Shown: positions 1-8,894, counted from the stretch's first letter. The stretch: DNA of 64,000 nt from Chryseobacterium taklimakanense (GCF_900187185.1 NZ_LT906465.1:2046001-2110000), one strand, 5' to 3'. A program made the numbers and translations. The notes: generated by a model from the letters alone, not told the origin.

Positions 1-1103
1 TAGATGTATGAAACGATTGCTGTGAATTCTTTTTTAGTCGGAATTTGGTTTGCGAGAATCTGATCAAAATTATTGAGTTCCTGCTGATTCCAAAACATAA
101 ATGCAAAGCTTTGATGACCGTTTCTGCCGGCACGTCCAATTTCCTGGTAATAATTCTCGATGGAAGCGGAAGGTGAAAAATGAATTACAAACCTTACATT
201 ATCTTTATCGATGCCCATTCCGAAAGCATTTGTGGAGACCAAAACATTACTTTGCGAGTTGATCCATTTTTTCTGTTTGGCCATCTTTTCTTTTGGAGAA
301 ATTCCGGCATGGAAAAAATCAACATTGCTGATTCCTTTGGAGCTTAAAAAATAAGTCAGTTCTTCAGCTTCTTTTCTGGTCCGGGTGTAAATGATTCCTG
401 ATTTTTGATTAAGCCTTAGGATATCATATATCCGTTGATATTTATCTGAAATTTCTTCAATGACAATATTGAGGTTGTTCCGCCGGAAACTTTTCTGAAA
501 CACATTTGGGTTTTTTAATCCAAGTTTGCTTTGAATTTCGGTAAGAACTTTAAGTGTTGCTGTTGCAGTAAGTGCAAGGCACGGCACATCTTTAAACTGT
601 TCCTTGAAAGTTTTGATATTTTGGTAACTTGGACGGAAGTCCTGTCCCCATTCTGATATACAGTGTGCCTCATCCACTGCTATGAAAGAAATTTCAACTT
701 CTTCAATATTTTGCAAAAACTGAGCGTTTGCCAGCCTTTCTGGAGATACATACAGAAGTTTTGTCAAGCCGTCCTTGCAATTATTGAATATGGTTTCTGC
801 TTCTGCTTCTTCCAGTTCAGAGGAAAGAAACTCAGCCTCAATTCCCCTTTTTTTCAGCTGGCTGACCTGATCCCGCATTAAAGCAACCAAAGGCGAAATT
901 ACAATACACGTACCCTGTTGAATGAGGGCAGGTAACTGATAGCAGAGGGATTTTCCAGCTCCCGTTGGAAGCAGAGCTAAAGTGTCTTTACAGGAAATTA
1001 TTGAATTAATGATATCCTCCTGGCTGTCACGAAAAGAATCGTACCCCCAAAAATATTTCAGGGTTTCATATTTCAATTTTTCAAATTCTTTCGTGGATAT
1101 CAT
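1..1103 (-). CDS. recQ: ATP-dependent DNA helicase RecQ (5' part; runs off the window)
   Basis: Superfamily 2 3'-5' DNA helicase for recombination and replication-fork repair. The minus-strand frame is open from an ATG at 1103 to the window edge (about 367 codons), so the C-terminal part is outside. Visible in order: Walker A LLPTGAGKS, the DEAH box in VDEAHCISEWGQDFR, motif III LTATAT, then the second RecA-like domain with FGMGIDK and IGRAGR. The aromatic-rich loop just after DEAH (CISEWGQDFR) is a RecQ hallmark. The Zn-binding and winged-helix/HRDC regions are not in view. It is read away from the ompA pair, which has its own terminator between the genes. Confidence 0.93.
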   Translation of the reverse strand, partial: MISTKEFEKLKYETLKYFWGYDSFRDSQEDIINSIISCKDTLALLPTGAGKSLCYQLPALIQQGTCIVISPLVALMRDQVSQLKKRGIEAEFLSSELEEAEAETIFNNCKDGLTKLLYVSPERLANAQFLQNIEEVEISFIAVDEAHCISEWGQDFRPSYQNIKTFKEQFKDVPCLALTATATLKVLTEIQSKLGLKNPNVFQKSFRRNNLNIVIEEISDKYQRIYDILRLNQKSGIIYTRTRKEAEELTYFLSSKGISNVDFFHAGISPKEKMAKQKKWINSQSNVLVSTNAFGMGIDKDNVRFVIHFSPSASIENYYQEIGRAGRNGHQSFAFMFWNQQELNNFDQILANQIPTKKEFTAIVSYI

Positions 1104-1118
1104 AAAGTAAAAATAACA

Positions 1119-1140
1119 AAAAAGCCACGCACTGCGTGAC
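1119..1140 (-). terminator. Terminator of the ompA pair
   Basis: A GC-rich hairpin (CACGC, 3-base loop, GCGTG at 1126-1138) is followed on the minus strand by a T run (the A run 1119-1123). It lies between the ompA stop at 1167 and the recQ start at 1103, both read leftwards. Confidence 0.65.
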
Positions 1141-1166
1141 TTTTCTTATATAAATAATTTATTGAA

Positions 1167-2606
1167 TTATCTTGCTTCGAAGTAAACTCTTCTGTTAGCT
1201 CTGTTCTTCCATTCAGGACATTTAGTAGCAGGATCACACTCTGGATATTTAAGGTCTTTTTCACCTCTACCTACAGCGTTTAATTTAGAACCTTCTACAC
1301 CATTCTGGATTAGATAATTCTTAACATTGTTAGCTCTTCTTTGAGACAGGTTCATGTTATAAGCGTCGGAAGCTCTGGTATCAGTACCACCAACTACGTT
1401 ATAAGATCCTCCTGAAGAATTGATATAGTTTGCAGCGTTGTTAAGGATTGGAGTGTTAGAAGGTAAAATTCTGTCTGAATCCAAGTCAAACTCAATGCCT
1501 TCAAGTACTCTTGTGTTATCATTTACAAGACCTTGTCCTGTAGGGCAGCCGTTGTTTTCAACCGGTCCCGGAACAGTAACACACTTATCGTAAAGGTCGA
1601 TCACGCCGTCAAGGTCAGTATCAAGAGCTACACCAGCACCGTCAACTCTTGCTCCTGCAGGAGTATCAAGTTGTCTGTCCCAATCGTCGCAAACACCGTC
1701 ATTATCTCCGTCACCTTTCTTACAAACTTCGATATCCTGATTTCTTTGCTCAAGAACGTCAAGTTTATAGTAGATTTCCTGTAGTGGGTCATGCCACATT
1801 AGGTGAGACTGGTGTTTTCCAAGTTTTAATGAAAGACCTAGAGTTGCATTGAAGAAGTTATCAGAAATCTGGTCTTCTCTCAGGTTGTAACCAGTTTGTC
1901 CTGCACCTGCACCATCAAACTCATCATCACCAGTTACTACATACATTAATCTACCTTCAAGATCTAATCTTCTGCTGATTTGATATTTTAGACCGGCACC
2001 AGCCTGTCCGAAAAGTGAAGTAAGTTTGAATGGCTTTACCTCAGTCATTAATCTTTGTCCGCCTAGATCTTCAAGATAAGCTCTGTAGGCCAAAGTACCG
2101 ATACCGGCATATCCGTGAAGAGCCCATCTGTATGGTGATTTGTTGTCAACTCTTCTTAAAAGGTTTGAGAAATTGATGTCTCCTAAAAGTGAAATCGCGT
2201 CATACTGAGTTCTTGCACCTGGCTGTCCAGCAGCTGTAGCGTTGTCAGTTTTAGTGTTAAACCAACCCTGTCTTGTTTCACCTCTGTCGTACTGAAGATT
2301 TAAACCAAAAGCGTGAGTGATAGCTTTATCTACACTGAAGTAAGCTGAATAACCAAATACGTTGGTGCCGTTACCATTTTTTAAAGATGTTAAATCAGCA
2401 GATTGTACTAATGGTACACCAGCACCAAAGGAAACTGCCCAGTCATTAAATCTTTTTGACTCTTGTGTGAACGGACTTACATTTGCAGAACCAGATGAAA
2501 AAGTATTTGGATACTCACCTGTAGAAGTTACTGCAATTGAATCTTGCGCGAATGCAGCTGTTGGTAAAACCAACGCCAGCGCGATACTTGCTAAATTTAG
2601 TTTCAT
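1167..2606 (-). CDS. OmpA-family outer membrane protein (copy 1)
   Basis: Outer membrane beta-barrel tied to peptidoglycan. A signal peptide with AFAQ cleavage region covers residues 1-20. Residues about 50-265 form the barrel, with alternating aromatic and polar stretches. Calcium-binding thrombospondin type-3 repeats follow (GDGDNDGVCDDWD, DTDLDGVIDLYD) at about 300-345. The C-terminal OmpA domain (about 365-479) has the TDTRASDAYN...LSQRRA segment, whose Asp and Arg bind the diaminopimelate of peptidoglycan. The 479 aa length fits the Bacteroidetes group. It follows a paralogue by 30 bases on the same strand. The two are very similar from the type-3 repeats to the C-terminus and differ more in the barrel, which fits tandem duplication. 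Confidence 0.93.
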   Translation of the reverse strand: MKLNLASIALALVLPTAAFAQDSIAVTSTGEYPNTFSSGSANVSPFTQESKRFNDWAVSFGAGVPLVQSADLTSLKNGNGTNVFGYSAYFSVDKAITHAFGLNLQYDRGETRQGWFNTKTDNATAAGQPGARTQYDAISLLGDINFSNLLRRVDNKSPYRWALHGYAGIGTLAYRAYLEDLGGQRLMTEVKPFKLTSLFGQAGAGLKYQISRRLDLEGRLMYVVTGDDEFDGAGAGQTGYNLREDQISDNFFNATLGLSLKLGKHQSHLMWHDPLQEIYYKLDVLEQRNQDIEVCKKGDGDNDGVCDDWDRQLDTPAGARVDGAGVALDTDLDGVIDLYDKCVTVPGPVENNGCPTGQGLVNDNTRVLEGIEFDLDSDRILPSNTPILNNAANYINSSGGSYNVVGGTDTRASDAYNMNLSQRRANNVKNYLIQNGVEGSKLNAVGRGEKDLKYPECDPATKCPEWKNRANRRVYFEAR

Positions 2607-2636
2607 AAAATTTTATTTTAAGTTAATAAATGATTT

Positions 2637-4115
2637 TTATTTTTGCTGGAAGTAAACTCTTCTGTTTGCCTCATTTTTCCATTCTGGACATTTAGTGGCA
2701 GGGTTACATTCCGGATATTTCAAATCAGACTCTCCTCGACCTTCTGCAATAAGCATACCAGAAGGCACTCCTTTGCCAACTAAATATTTTACAACGGCGT
2801 TAGCTCTTCGTTGTGAGAGGTTTAGATTGTAAGCTTCAGTTCCTCTCGTATCAGTAGCTCCAATAACTAGAAACTGGCTGTTTTGGTCTAAAGTTTTTAT
2901 AACATCAGCAGCATGATCCAATTTATCAAAAGACTGTGGCCTGATGATATCTTTATCTAAAGCAAACTCTATACCTTCAAAATCCTTGTTTATTTCATCA
3001 ATTGCAACGCTAAGAGCAGGAGCTGTTGGGCAGCCGTTATTTTCTGCAGGTCCAGGGACTGTTACACATTTGTCATATAAATCTATGATGCCATCCAGAT
3101 CCATATCCAAAGCTACACCAGCTCCGTCAACGCGGGCACCTGCCGGAGTATCGAGTTGTCTGTCCCAATCATCACATACACCGTCATTATCGGCGTCACC
3201 TTTTTCACAAACAACCAGGTCTTGCGCGTTACTTTCAAGGACGCTTGTTCTATAATACGCTTCCTGCAGTGGATCATGCCATGCTAAGTGCGATATGTGC
3301 TTACCAAGTTTTACCGAAAAACCAAGGTTCACGGTCCACATATTATCTGAGTAAGTATCGTTTATTAAATTATATTGCGGTGCGCCGCTTCTTGTCCAGC
3401 CTCCGCCGTCAAATTCTTCGTCACCACTCATGATGTACATTGTGCGGGCTTCGATATCCAGTCTTCTCGAAATTTTATATTTCAACCCTAAACCGGCTTG
3501 GTAGAAAAAAGATGCAATGCCAAGCTTTTGATCAATTTCGACAGGGATTCTGGTTTGCTTCCCTTGTGAGTTGGTAAACCATCTGGAAGAATCTGCGTCA
3601 ATGAGTAAGGTATTATATCCTTGGAAACCTATTCCGGCATACCCATGAAGAGCCCATCTGTAAGGCGAATGATTGTCAGTCCTTCTTAAAATATTTGAAA
3701 AGTTAAGGTCTCCGAGTAAAGCAATTTGATTATATTTTGTCCATGCATCTGCAACACCGGCTCTTTGTCCGGCTGCACCGGGAAGCTGGCCTCTCTGGTT
3801 GGTTTTTCCCATTTGGTATTGCAGAAGCAAACCGAAAGTGTGGGAAATCTGTTTGTCAAGGCTTACGTAAGCATTCCAACCCCAGTTAAGCTCTTTATTA
3901 TAATAAGATGTAAGATCGGCATTTGACATAAAAGCTGCGCCACCACCAAAAGATATAGCCCAGTCATTGAATTTTCTCGAAGAATTATCAAATACATTTA
4001 CATTTGCTGATCCTGATGTAAAAGTATTCGGATACTGATCTGTTGATACAGCCACGCTGTCTTGCGAATATACTGCGATAGGCAGAGTGCACGCTAATAA
4101 TAAACTTAATTTCAT
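2637..4115 (-). CDS. OmpA-family outer membrane protein (copy 2)
   Basis: Paralogue of the downstream gene: signal peptide (MKLSLLLACTLPIAVYSQ), barrel region, type-3 repeats (GDADNDGVCDDWD, DMDLDGIIDLYD) and a C-terminal OmpA peptidoglycan-binding domain with TDTRGTEAYN and LSQRRA. I chose the ATG at 4115 because it gives a clean signal peptide; the length is then 492 aa. The open frame actually continues upstream without a stop through the whole folK gene to 4544. A protein started there would bury the signal peptide at residue 144 and should not be exported. The short A-rich stretch before 4115 may hold its translation signal. Role is inferred as outer membrane integrity or anchoring. Confidence 0.9.
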   Translation of the reverse strand: MKLSLLLACTLPIAVYSQDSVAVSTDQYPNTFTSGSANVNVFDNSSRKFNDWAISFGGGAAFMSNADLTSYYNKELNWGWNAYVSLDKQISHTFGLLLQYQMGKTNQRGQLPGAAGQRAGVADAWTKYNQIALLGDLNFSNILRRTDNHSPYRWALHGYAGIGFQGYNTLLIDADSSRWFTNSQGKQTRIPVEIDQKLGIASFFYQAGLGLKYKISRRLDIEARTMYIMSGDEEFDGGGWTRSGAPQYNLINDTYSDNMWTVNLGFSVKLGKHISHLAWHDPLQEAYYRTSVLESNAQDLVVCEKGDADNDGVCDDWDRQLDTPAGARVDGAGVALDMDLDGIIDLYDKCVTVPGPAENNGCPTAPALSVAIDEINKDFEGIEFALDKDIIRPQSFDKLDHAADVIKTLDQNSQFLVIGATDTRGTEAYNLNLSQRRANAVVKYLVGKGVPSGMLIAEGRGESDLKYPECNPATKCPEWKNEANRRVYFQQK

Positions 4116-4544
4116 ATTTGTGTGTTTAAAATTTAAATTTTCAAGTATCTTTTTTGAAAATTCTCTTTCATTTAAATGTTTTAAATGAGGAATTTCCAAA
4201 GTGCCGGATTTAAACTTCAAACCAGAATACCTTACAATATCGATATCTATAATTCTGTCGCTAAACCCTCCAAGACTTTTTGAATCTTTATCTCTGCCCA
4301 AATCCCTCTCAATTTTTTTTATTGTTTCCAATAATTTTATAGGAGAAAGTTGAGTTTTTAATATTAGTGCAAAATTATAAAAATTATGAAAACTCGCAAA
4401 TTCCACGGGTTCTGATTCTAAAAATTCACTTTTTATTAATATTTTTCCAACTTTATTTTCCAAGTGGGAAATTGCGGTGAGTATATTCTTTTTTTTGTCA
4501 CCAAGATTACTTCCAAGTAACAAAACCACTTCATGCTGCGACAT
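4116..4544 (-). CDS. folK: HPPK, 6-hydroxymethyl-7,8-dihydropterin pyrophosphokinase (no own stop codon)
   Basis: Folate synthesis enzyme that transfers pyrophosphate from ATP to 6-hydroxymethyl-7,8-dihydropterin. Typical family motifs are present: the N-terminal LLLGSNLGDKKKN, then SEPVEF, and the signature RIIDIDIVRY with its Mg-binding Asp pair, then IPHLKHLNEREF near the end. About 143 residues reach the usual HPPK length, but no stop codon follows. The frame runs straight into the ATG of the OmpA gene at 4115, giving a 635-codon open frame. Either folK is translated as a fusion, or a small indel in the AT-rich run just before 4115 removed the stop, or the sequence has an error there. The start is 31 bases from divergent sppA. 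Confidence 0.85.
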
Positions 4545-4575
4545 ATTGTTTTATTTATTTTAATTATATAAAATT

Positions 4576-6330
4576 ATGAAAAGTTTTTTTAGGAATGTTT
4601 TAGCAAATATCGTTGCTATATTGTTGTTATGTGCATTCTGTTTCTTCTTTTTCATTTTCATGATGCTGCTGGGAAGCCTTAGCGAAAGCAAACCGACTGT
4701 GAAAAAGAATTCTGTCCTTACTCTGAATTTGAAAACTGATATCATAGACAGCCCGACTGAAGACCAGGGCGGGTTTATGCTCTTCGAAAAAAATGCTCCA
4801 AAAAAAGTTCTTCTTTATGATGCTTTAGAAGCCATCAAAAAAGCTAAAACCGATGATAAAATTAAAGGAATCAGTATTGAAACTGACTTTATAAATGCAG
4901 GGATTACCCAAATCGACGATGTACGTGCAGCTTTGGAGGACTTTAAGAAAAGCGGCAAGTTTGTTTATGCTTACGGAAATGTAGTTTCGCAGCCGGCATA
5001 TTATCTTGGTTCGGTCGCAGATAAATATTTCCTGAATCCTGCAGGTGGCATCGAATTAAAAGGCATGTCCACGGAAGTTATGTTTTTTAAGGATTTCACG
5101 GAAAAATACGGAATCGGGATGGAAGTGATCAGGCACGGAAAGTTTAAGGCAGCGGTAGAACCGTTTTTAAGAAACGACATATCGCCAGAAAATAAGGAAC
5201 AGCTTTCTACGATGCTGAATGATATCTGGAAAAATACCTCATCTAAAATCTATACTTCAAGGAAAATTGATTCCGCACAGTTCAAACTGGTTGTCGACAG
5301 TCTTTACGCATTAATTCCTGAAAATACCGTTAAGTATAAACTGGCAGACAAGCTTATGCAGAAAACTGAATATGAAAACATGCTGAAAGCCAAACTGAAT
5401 GTGAAAGAAGATAAAGACCTGAATAAGGTTTCCTTCAGTAAATATATCAAAACATTTAAAGAAGAAAAGCCTGCGAAAAATCAGGTGGCCGTACTATACG
5501 CCAGCGGAGCAATATATAATGGTGACGGTACGGATGAAATCTACGCACAGGACTTCGTGAAACATATTAAAGATTTGCAGGGTGATAATGATGTGAAGGC
5601 CGTTGTCTTCAGAATCAACTCTCCCGGTGGAAGTGCCAATGCTTCTGATGAAATACTTTTTGAACTGAAGCAGCTTAAAAAGAAAAAACCTCTGATCGTT
5701 TCTTTTGGGGATTATGCAGCCTCAGGAGGCTATTATATCGCTATGGCAGCGGATAAGATCTACTCTGAACCTAATACGCTCACGGGTTCTATCGGAGTGT
5801 TTGGGATGGTTCCGAATTATGAAAAACTTGCCAATAAAAACGGCGTACGCTCGGATATTGTGCAAACTAACGAAAATTCAAGATATTATTCGCCGATGCA
5901 CGGTTTGTCGGAAGGCGGCAGAACCATGATTACTAAAAGTATTGAAGGCACTTACAAGCGTTTCGTACACTGGATTACTGAAAACCGGAAAAAATCTTTT
6001 GAAGAAATTGATGCGATCGGTGGCGGTAGAGTATGGTCTGGAACCCGAGCGAAACAGCTTGGACTGGTTGATGAACTAGGGACCCTGAACGACGCCGTAG
6101 CATTCGCTGCGAAGAAAGCCAACCTTAAAGACTACAGCGTAAAAGGTTATCCAAAGAAAGTATCGCCTTTCGAAGCGTTCTTTAAGGACATGGAAGAAGA
6201 TGAAATTTCAGCGAGAATGATCAAAAATAAGATTGGTACGGAAAACTACAGGATTTATGAAAGCCTTACCAATCCCAAAATTCAAAATTCCATAATGATG
6301 GAAACACCTTTCAGGTTACAGTTTAAATAA
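4576..6330 (+). CDS. sppA: Signal peptide peptidase SppA (67K type)
   Basis: Inner-membrane serine protease that degrades cleaved signal peptides. One N-terminal membrane segment (about 10-34) is followed by two tandem ClpP-like S49 domains, as in the long E. coli form; 584 aa fits. The catalytic lysine is probably Lys191 in GKFKAAVEPF of the first domain. The nucleophile is Ser383 in AASGGYY of the second, preceded by the oxyanion segment INSPGGS. It is divergent from folK with only 31 bases between starts and ends at a strong terminator shared with the convergent gene. Confidence 0.95.
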   Translation: MKSFFRNVLANIVAILLLCAFCFFFFIFMMLLGSLSESKPTVKKNSVLTLNLKTDIIDSPTEDQGGFMLFEKNAPKKVLLYDALEAIKKAKTDDKIKGISIETDFINAGITQIDDVRAALEDFKKSGKFVYAYGNVVSQPAYYLGSVADKYFLNPAGGIELKGMSTEVMFFKDFTEKYGIGMEVIRHGKFKAAVEPFLRNDISPENKEQLSTMLNDIWKNTSSKIYTSRKIDSAQFKLVVDSLYALIPENTVKYKLADKLMQKTEYENMLKAKLNVKEDKDLNKVSFSKYIKTFKEEKPAKNQVAVLYASGAIYNGDGTDEIYAQDFVKHIKDLQGDNDVKAVVFRINSPGGSANASDEILFELKQLKKKKPLIVSFGDYAASGGYYIAMAADKIYSEPNTLTGSIGVFGMVPNYEKLANKNGVRSDIVQTNENSRYYSPMHGLSEGGRTMITKSIEGTYKRFVHWITENRKKSFEEIDAIGGGRVWSGTRAKQLGLVDELGTLNDAVAFAAKKANLKDYSVKGYPKKVSPFEAFFKDMEEDEISARMIKNKIGTENYRIYESLTNPKIQNSIMMETPFRLQFK

Positions 6331-6340
6331 AAAATAAAAA

Positions 6341-6375
6341 AAACCGATTTGAAATTTCCAAATCGGTTTTTTTAT
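6341..6375. terminator. Bidirectional terminator between sppA and the GlsB-like gene
   Basis: A perfect 11-bp stem (6341-6351 with 6359-6369, AAACCGATTTG and its complement) has a 7-base loop. A runs lie on the left and T runs on the right, so it can end transcripts from both convergent genes. Confidence 0.85.
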
Positions 6376-6389
6376 AAAGTTAAATAAAA

Positions 6390-6644
6390 TTAGCCCCGTC
6401 TGGTAGCCATTCCGTAGATCCAGAGAACGATTAGTGCGCCACCAATTGCCAGCAGCATACTTTTGATGTCAAAAGAATTAACATCTCCCCAGCCTAAAGC
6501 AGATCCGATGAATCCGCCTACGAAAGCACCAACGATGCCTAAAATAATTGTCATTAACCAACCCATTGCCTGGTTACCCGGCATGATGAATTTTGCAAGT
6601 GCTCCTGCAATCAGACCAAATAAGATCCAAGTTAGAATACCCAT
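6390..6644 (-). CDS. GlsB/YeaQ/YmgE-family small membrane protein
   Basis: An 84-residue very hydrophobic protein with three predicted membrane segments (about 2-20, 27-50, 60-80). Glycine-rich patterns typical of the transglycosylase-associated/YeaQ family are present: GLIAGALAKFIMPG, GIVGAFVGGFIGSALGWG. Members are stress-induced inner-membrane proteins of unknown mechanism; no enzyme activity can be claimed. It stands alone, convergent with sppA. Confidence 0.9.
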   Translation of the reverse strand: MGILTWILFGLIAGALAKFIMPGNQAMGWLMTIILGIVGAFVGGFIGSALGWGDVNSFDIKSMLLAIGGALIVLWIYGMATRRG

Positions 6645-6768
6645 AGTTTAAAATTTTAATTGTTAATATTACTGAATTTGGTTGAGCTAAAATTACACCA
6701 AAAAATTCTACAATATCCCGGATGTTGAAAAATTATAACAATTAAAAGAAATTATAAAAACAACTATT

Positions 6769-7722
6769 TTATCTCCTTTTGAAAAAGGAATCTACGAATT
6801 CTTCGCCGTTAAAGAGCTGTAAATCATGCATTTTTTCGCCGACGCCGATATACTTTACCGGGATTTGAAACTGGTCTGAAATTCCGATGACCACGCCGCC
6901 TTTCGCGGTGCCGTCCAGTTTGGTAACCGCCAGGGCATTGACTTCTGTTGCCGCTGTGAACTGTTTGGCCTGCTCAAACGCGTTCTGACCTGTGGAACCA
7001 TCCAAAACCAAAAGTATTTCGTGCGGAGCATCAGGAATAACCTTCTGCATCACTCTTTTTATTTTTGAAAGCTCGTTCATCAGATTTACTTTGTTGTGAA
7101 GCCGCCCTGCAGTATCTATAATTACGACATCAGCGTTTTGGGCAACGGCGCTTTGTACCGTATCAAATGCCACAGAAGCCGGATCGGAACCCATGCCCTG
7201 TTTTACGATCGGTACGCCAACTCGTTCGCTCCAGATGGTAAGCTGATCCACTGCCGCTGCCCGGAAGGTGTCTGCGGCACCAAGAACCACACTTTTGCCT
7301 TCAGATTTGAACTGATGTGCTAATTTCCCGATGGTGGTGGTTTTCCCTACACCATTGACGCCGACAACCATAATAACATATGGTTTTTTCGAAGTGTCGA
7401 TATTTCCTGAGCCGGCGTGCGGGTTTTCAAGCAGCAGACCTTTGATCTCCTCACGGAGGATTTTATCGAGCTCGTCTGTACCAACGTATTTGTCGCGGGC
7501 AACTCTGTCTTCTATTCTCTCAATGATTTTGATCGTTGTGGCAGCGCCGACGTCTGAAGCAATCAGTACCTCTTCAAGGTCATCCAGAACGTCGTCATCA
7601 ACCTTGCTTTTGCCCACTACGGCTTTTGAGATTTTTTCAAAAAAACCCTGGCTGGATTTTTCCAGGCCTTGGTCCAGCGTTTCTTTTTCTTCTTTGTTGA
7701 ATATTTTTTTAAACCAACTCAT
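6769..7722 (-). CDS. ftsY: Signal recognition particle receptor FtsY
   Basis: SRP receptor GTPase that docks ribosome-SRP complexes at the membrane. It has the NG domain only (317 aa), without the long acidic N-terminal extension of E. coli FtsY, which is usual in this phylum. Visible: helical N domain (about 1-100), G1 GVNGVGKTTT, DTFRAAAVDQL, G3 DTAGR, G4 TKLDGTAKGG, and the C-terminal GVGEKMHDLQLF typical of FtsY rather than Ffh. It follows the rpmB-rpmG-DUF4295 operon on the same strand, but a terminator lies between. Confidence 0.97.
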   Translation of the reverse strand: MSWFKKIFNKEEKETLDQGLEKSSQGFFEKISKAVVGKSKVDDDVLDDLEEVLIASDVGAATTIKIIERIEDRVARDKYVGTDELDKILREEIKGLLLENPHAGSGNIDTSKKPYVIMVVGVNGVGKTTTIGKLAHQFKSEGKSVVLGAADTFRAAAVDQLTIWSERVGVPIVKQGMGSDPASVAFDTVQSAVAQNADVVIIDTAGRLHNKVNLMNELSKIKRVMQKVIPDAPHEILLVLDGSTGQNAFEQAKQFTAATEVNALAVTKLDGTAKGGVVIGISDQFQIPVKYIGVGEKMHDLQLFNGEEFVDSFFKRR

Positions 7723-7787
7723 CGTTTTGTATCAAGTTTATGGTTTTAGGTTTCCTCATCGTGTTTTTTTGGTCTTCTTTCGCAAAA

Positions 7788-7843
7788 GGGATGGCAGCGG
7801 TTATCCTTTTTTGCTGTGCAAAAAAGATATGAGCGGACAGCCC
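7788..7843 (-). repeat. GC-rich intergenic repeat, copy A
   Basis: On the minus strand two related half-sites (GGGCTGTCCGCTCATATC at 7826-7843 and GGATAACCGCTGCCATCCC at 7788-7806) flank a T6/A6 hairpin. The same plan recurs near 8.8 and 13.9 kb. It sits between the DUF4295 terminator and ftsY, in sequence visibly richer in G+C than its surroundings. Confidence 0.6.
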
Positions 7844-7909
7844 GGTCCCCCGCGGCTGGCGATGCAGTGAGGGGATTTGCCCAAAAGCCTCACAAATATA
7901 GAATAAAAA

Positions 7910-7937
7910 AAACTACTCAAAAAAAATCGAGTAGTTT
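7910..7937 (-). terminator. Terminator of the rpmB-rpmG-DUF4295 operon
   Basis: A 9-bp stem AAACTACTC (7910-7918) pairs with GAGTAGTTT (7929-7937) around a 10-base loop. An A run at 7904-7910 is the T tail on the minus strand. Confidence 0.75.
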
Positions 7938-7958
7938 GTATATCGTGTCGTGTTATGA

Positions 7959-8111
7959 TTATTTCTTTAGGAAAGCATCTACATCGTCAGCGTTCATTAC
8001 TTTTTCTTCGAAAATGTAAGCACCTGTTTTTGGTGATTTTACCATTTTCACTACTTTGGTCAATTTTTTAGATGAACCGTCTTTTAGTGTTGCTACTACT
8101 TTCTTTGCCAT
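7959..8111 (-). CDS. DUF4295 family small protein
   Basis: A 50-residue basic protein starting MAKKVVATLKDGSSKK and ending in DVDAFLKK. It is the third gene after L28 and L33, a conserved arrangement in Bacteroidetes, and belongs to the DUF4295 family. Its size, basic charge and operon place suggest a ribosome-associated protein, but no function is known. It starts 22 bases after the rpmG stop. Confidence 0.88.
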   Translation of the reverse strand: MAKKVVATLKDGSSKKLTKVVKMVKSPKTGAYIFEEKVMNADDVDAFLKK

Positions 8112-8133
8112 TGTAAAATACTTTTATAAGTGA

Positions 8134-8316
8134 TTACTTGATTTCTTTGTGTACGGTGTACTTCTTAAGAACCGGATTGTACTTTTTAAGCTCCAGTCTT
8201 TCAGTAGTGTTCTTTTTGTTTTTGGTGGAAATATATCTGCTCATTCCTGGCATACCACTTTCCTTGTGCTCTGTGCACTCAAGGATTACCTGAACTCTGT
8301 TACCTTTTTTTGCCAT
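8134..8316 (-). CDS. rpmG: 50S ribosomal protein L33
   Basis: A 60-residue basic ribosomal protein of the L33 family ([18 protein letters not shown], then [19 protein letters not shown]). Only one cysteine is left, so it is the zinc-free form. It sits between rpmB (8 bases upstream) and the DUF4295 gene and is expressed with them. Confidence 0.96.
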   Translation of the reverse strand: MAKKGNRVQVILECTEHKESGMPGMSRYISTKNKKNTTERLELKKYNPVLKKYTVHKEIK

Positions 8317-8324
8317 TGCTGTAA

Positions 8325-8561
8325 TTATTTAATAAATCCGTTTCTTTTTCCTCTTTCAACTGCCTCCTCGATCCCAACTCTGTTGATGATCCTCAATCCG
8401 TGTGCAGAAACTTTCAAAGTGATGTTTTCTTCTGTTTCCGGAAGGTAAAATTTCTTCTCTAGTAAGTTAATTTCAAAACGGCGCTTCGTTTTGTTATTAG
8501 CGTGAGAAACGTTGTTACCAACCATTGCACGCTTTCCTGTTATTTGGCAAATTCTTGACAT
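8325..8561 (-). CDS. rpmB: 50S ribosomal protein L28
   Basis: A 78-residue L28 protein with the family start [20 protein letters not shown] and the basic [13 protein letters not shown] segment. First gene of the rpmB-rpmG-DUF4295 operon. A TAnnTTTG-type element (8601-8608 on the minus strand) lies about 40 bases before the start. Confidence 0.97.
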   Translation of the reverse strand: MSRICQITGKRAMVGNNVSHANNKTKRRFEINLLEKKFYLPETEENITLKVSAHGLRIINRVGIEEAVERGKRNGFIK

Positions 8562-8600
8562 ATCTCGATGTTCTTTTTACAACTTAATTATTTGAGTGTG

Positions 8601-8631
8601 CAAAATTAGAATTTTTTTTCTACTTAGGCAA
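8601..8631 (-). promoter_or_regulatory. Promoter of rpmB operon
   Basis: Minus-strand TAATTTTG (8601-8608) fits the Bacteroidetes -7 element. A TTG (8629-8631) lies 20 bases upstream at the -33 position. The match is by eye. Confidence 0.5.
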
Positions 8632-8740
8632 GTGTTTTGCAAATTATTTTTCATTTGGTTACAGGATGCCTGGCGAAGATGCGAAGTTTACAAGGTTTCT
8701 GAAAATCAAAACAATATCATTTATTCCCCAGTCACTTTAT

Positions 8741-8860
8741 TGGGGCGTGCCCCTCGCCGAAGCATTCCCGCCTCCCGGGTCGCGCTTTCCGCTCATACTC
8801 CTCACGCCACCGCTATTGCCAAGGCGTGTTGCGGGGTAACCGCTCCAATCGCTCACGCAG
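8741..8860 (+). repeat. GC-rich intergenic repeat, copy B
   Basis: Most of the 333-base gap between rpmB and the lnt stop is this element. It opens with the palindrome GGGGCGTGCCCC (8742-8753). It has half-site CGCTTTCCGCTCATACTC (about 8783-8800), an internal CACGCC/GGCGTG hairpin (8803-8808 with 8823-8828), and half-site GGGGTAACCGCTCCAATC followed by GCTCACGC. It has the same plan as the copies at 7.8 and 13.9 kb. No gene is seen in the gap. Confidence 0.65.
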
Positions 8861-8894
8861 TTCTGCAGCATAAGGAGCATAATGCATCAGCCAT

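Noticed and set aside
2637-4544. A single 635-residue protein (HPPK fused to OmpA)
   Set aside because: The open frame is real, but the internal ATG at 4115 starts a proper signal peptide, and a fusion would not be exported. Reported as two genes with the missing stop flagged.
7331-7870. A 179-codon plus-strand ORF over ftsY
   Set aside because: Antisense to ftsY and runs into a GC-rich repeat; serine-rich composition is typical of a shadow frame.
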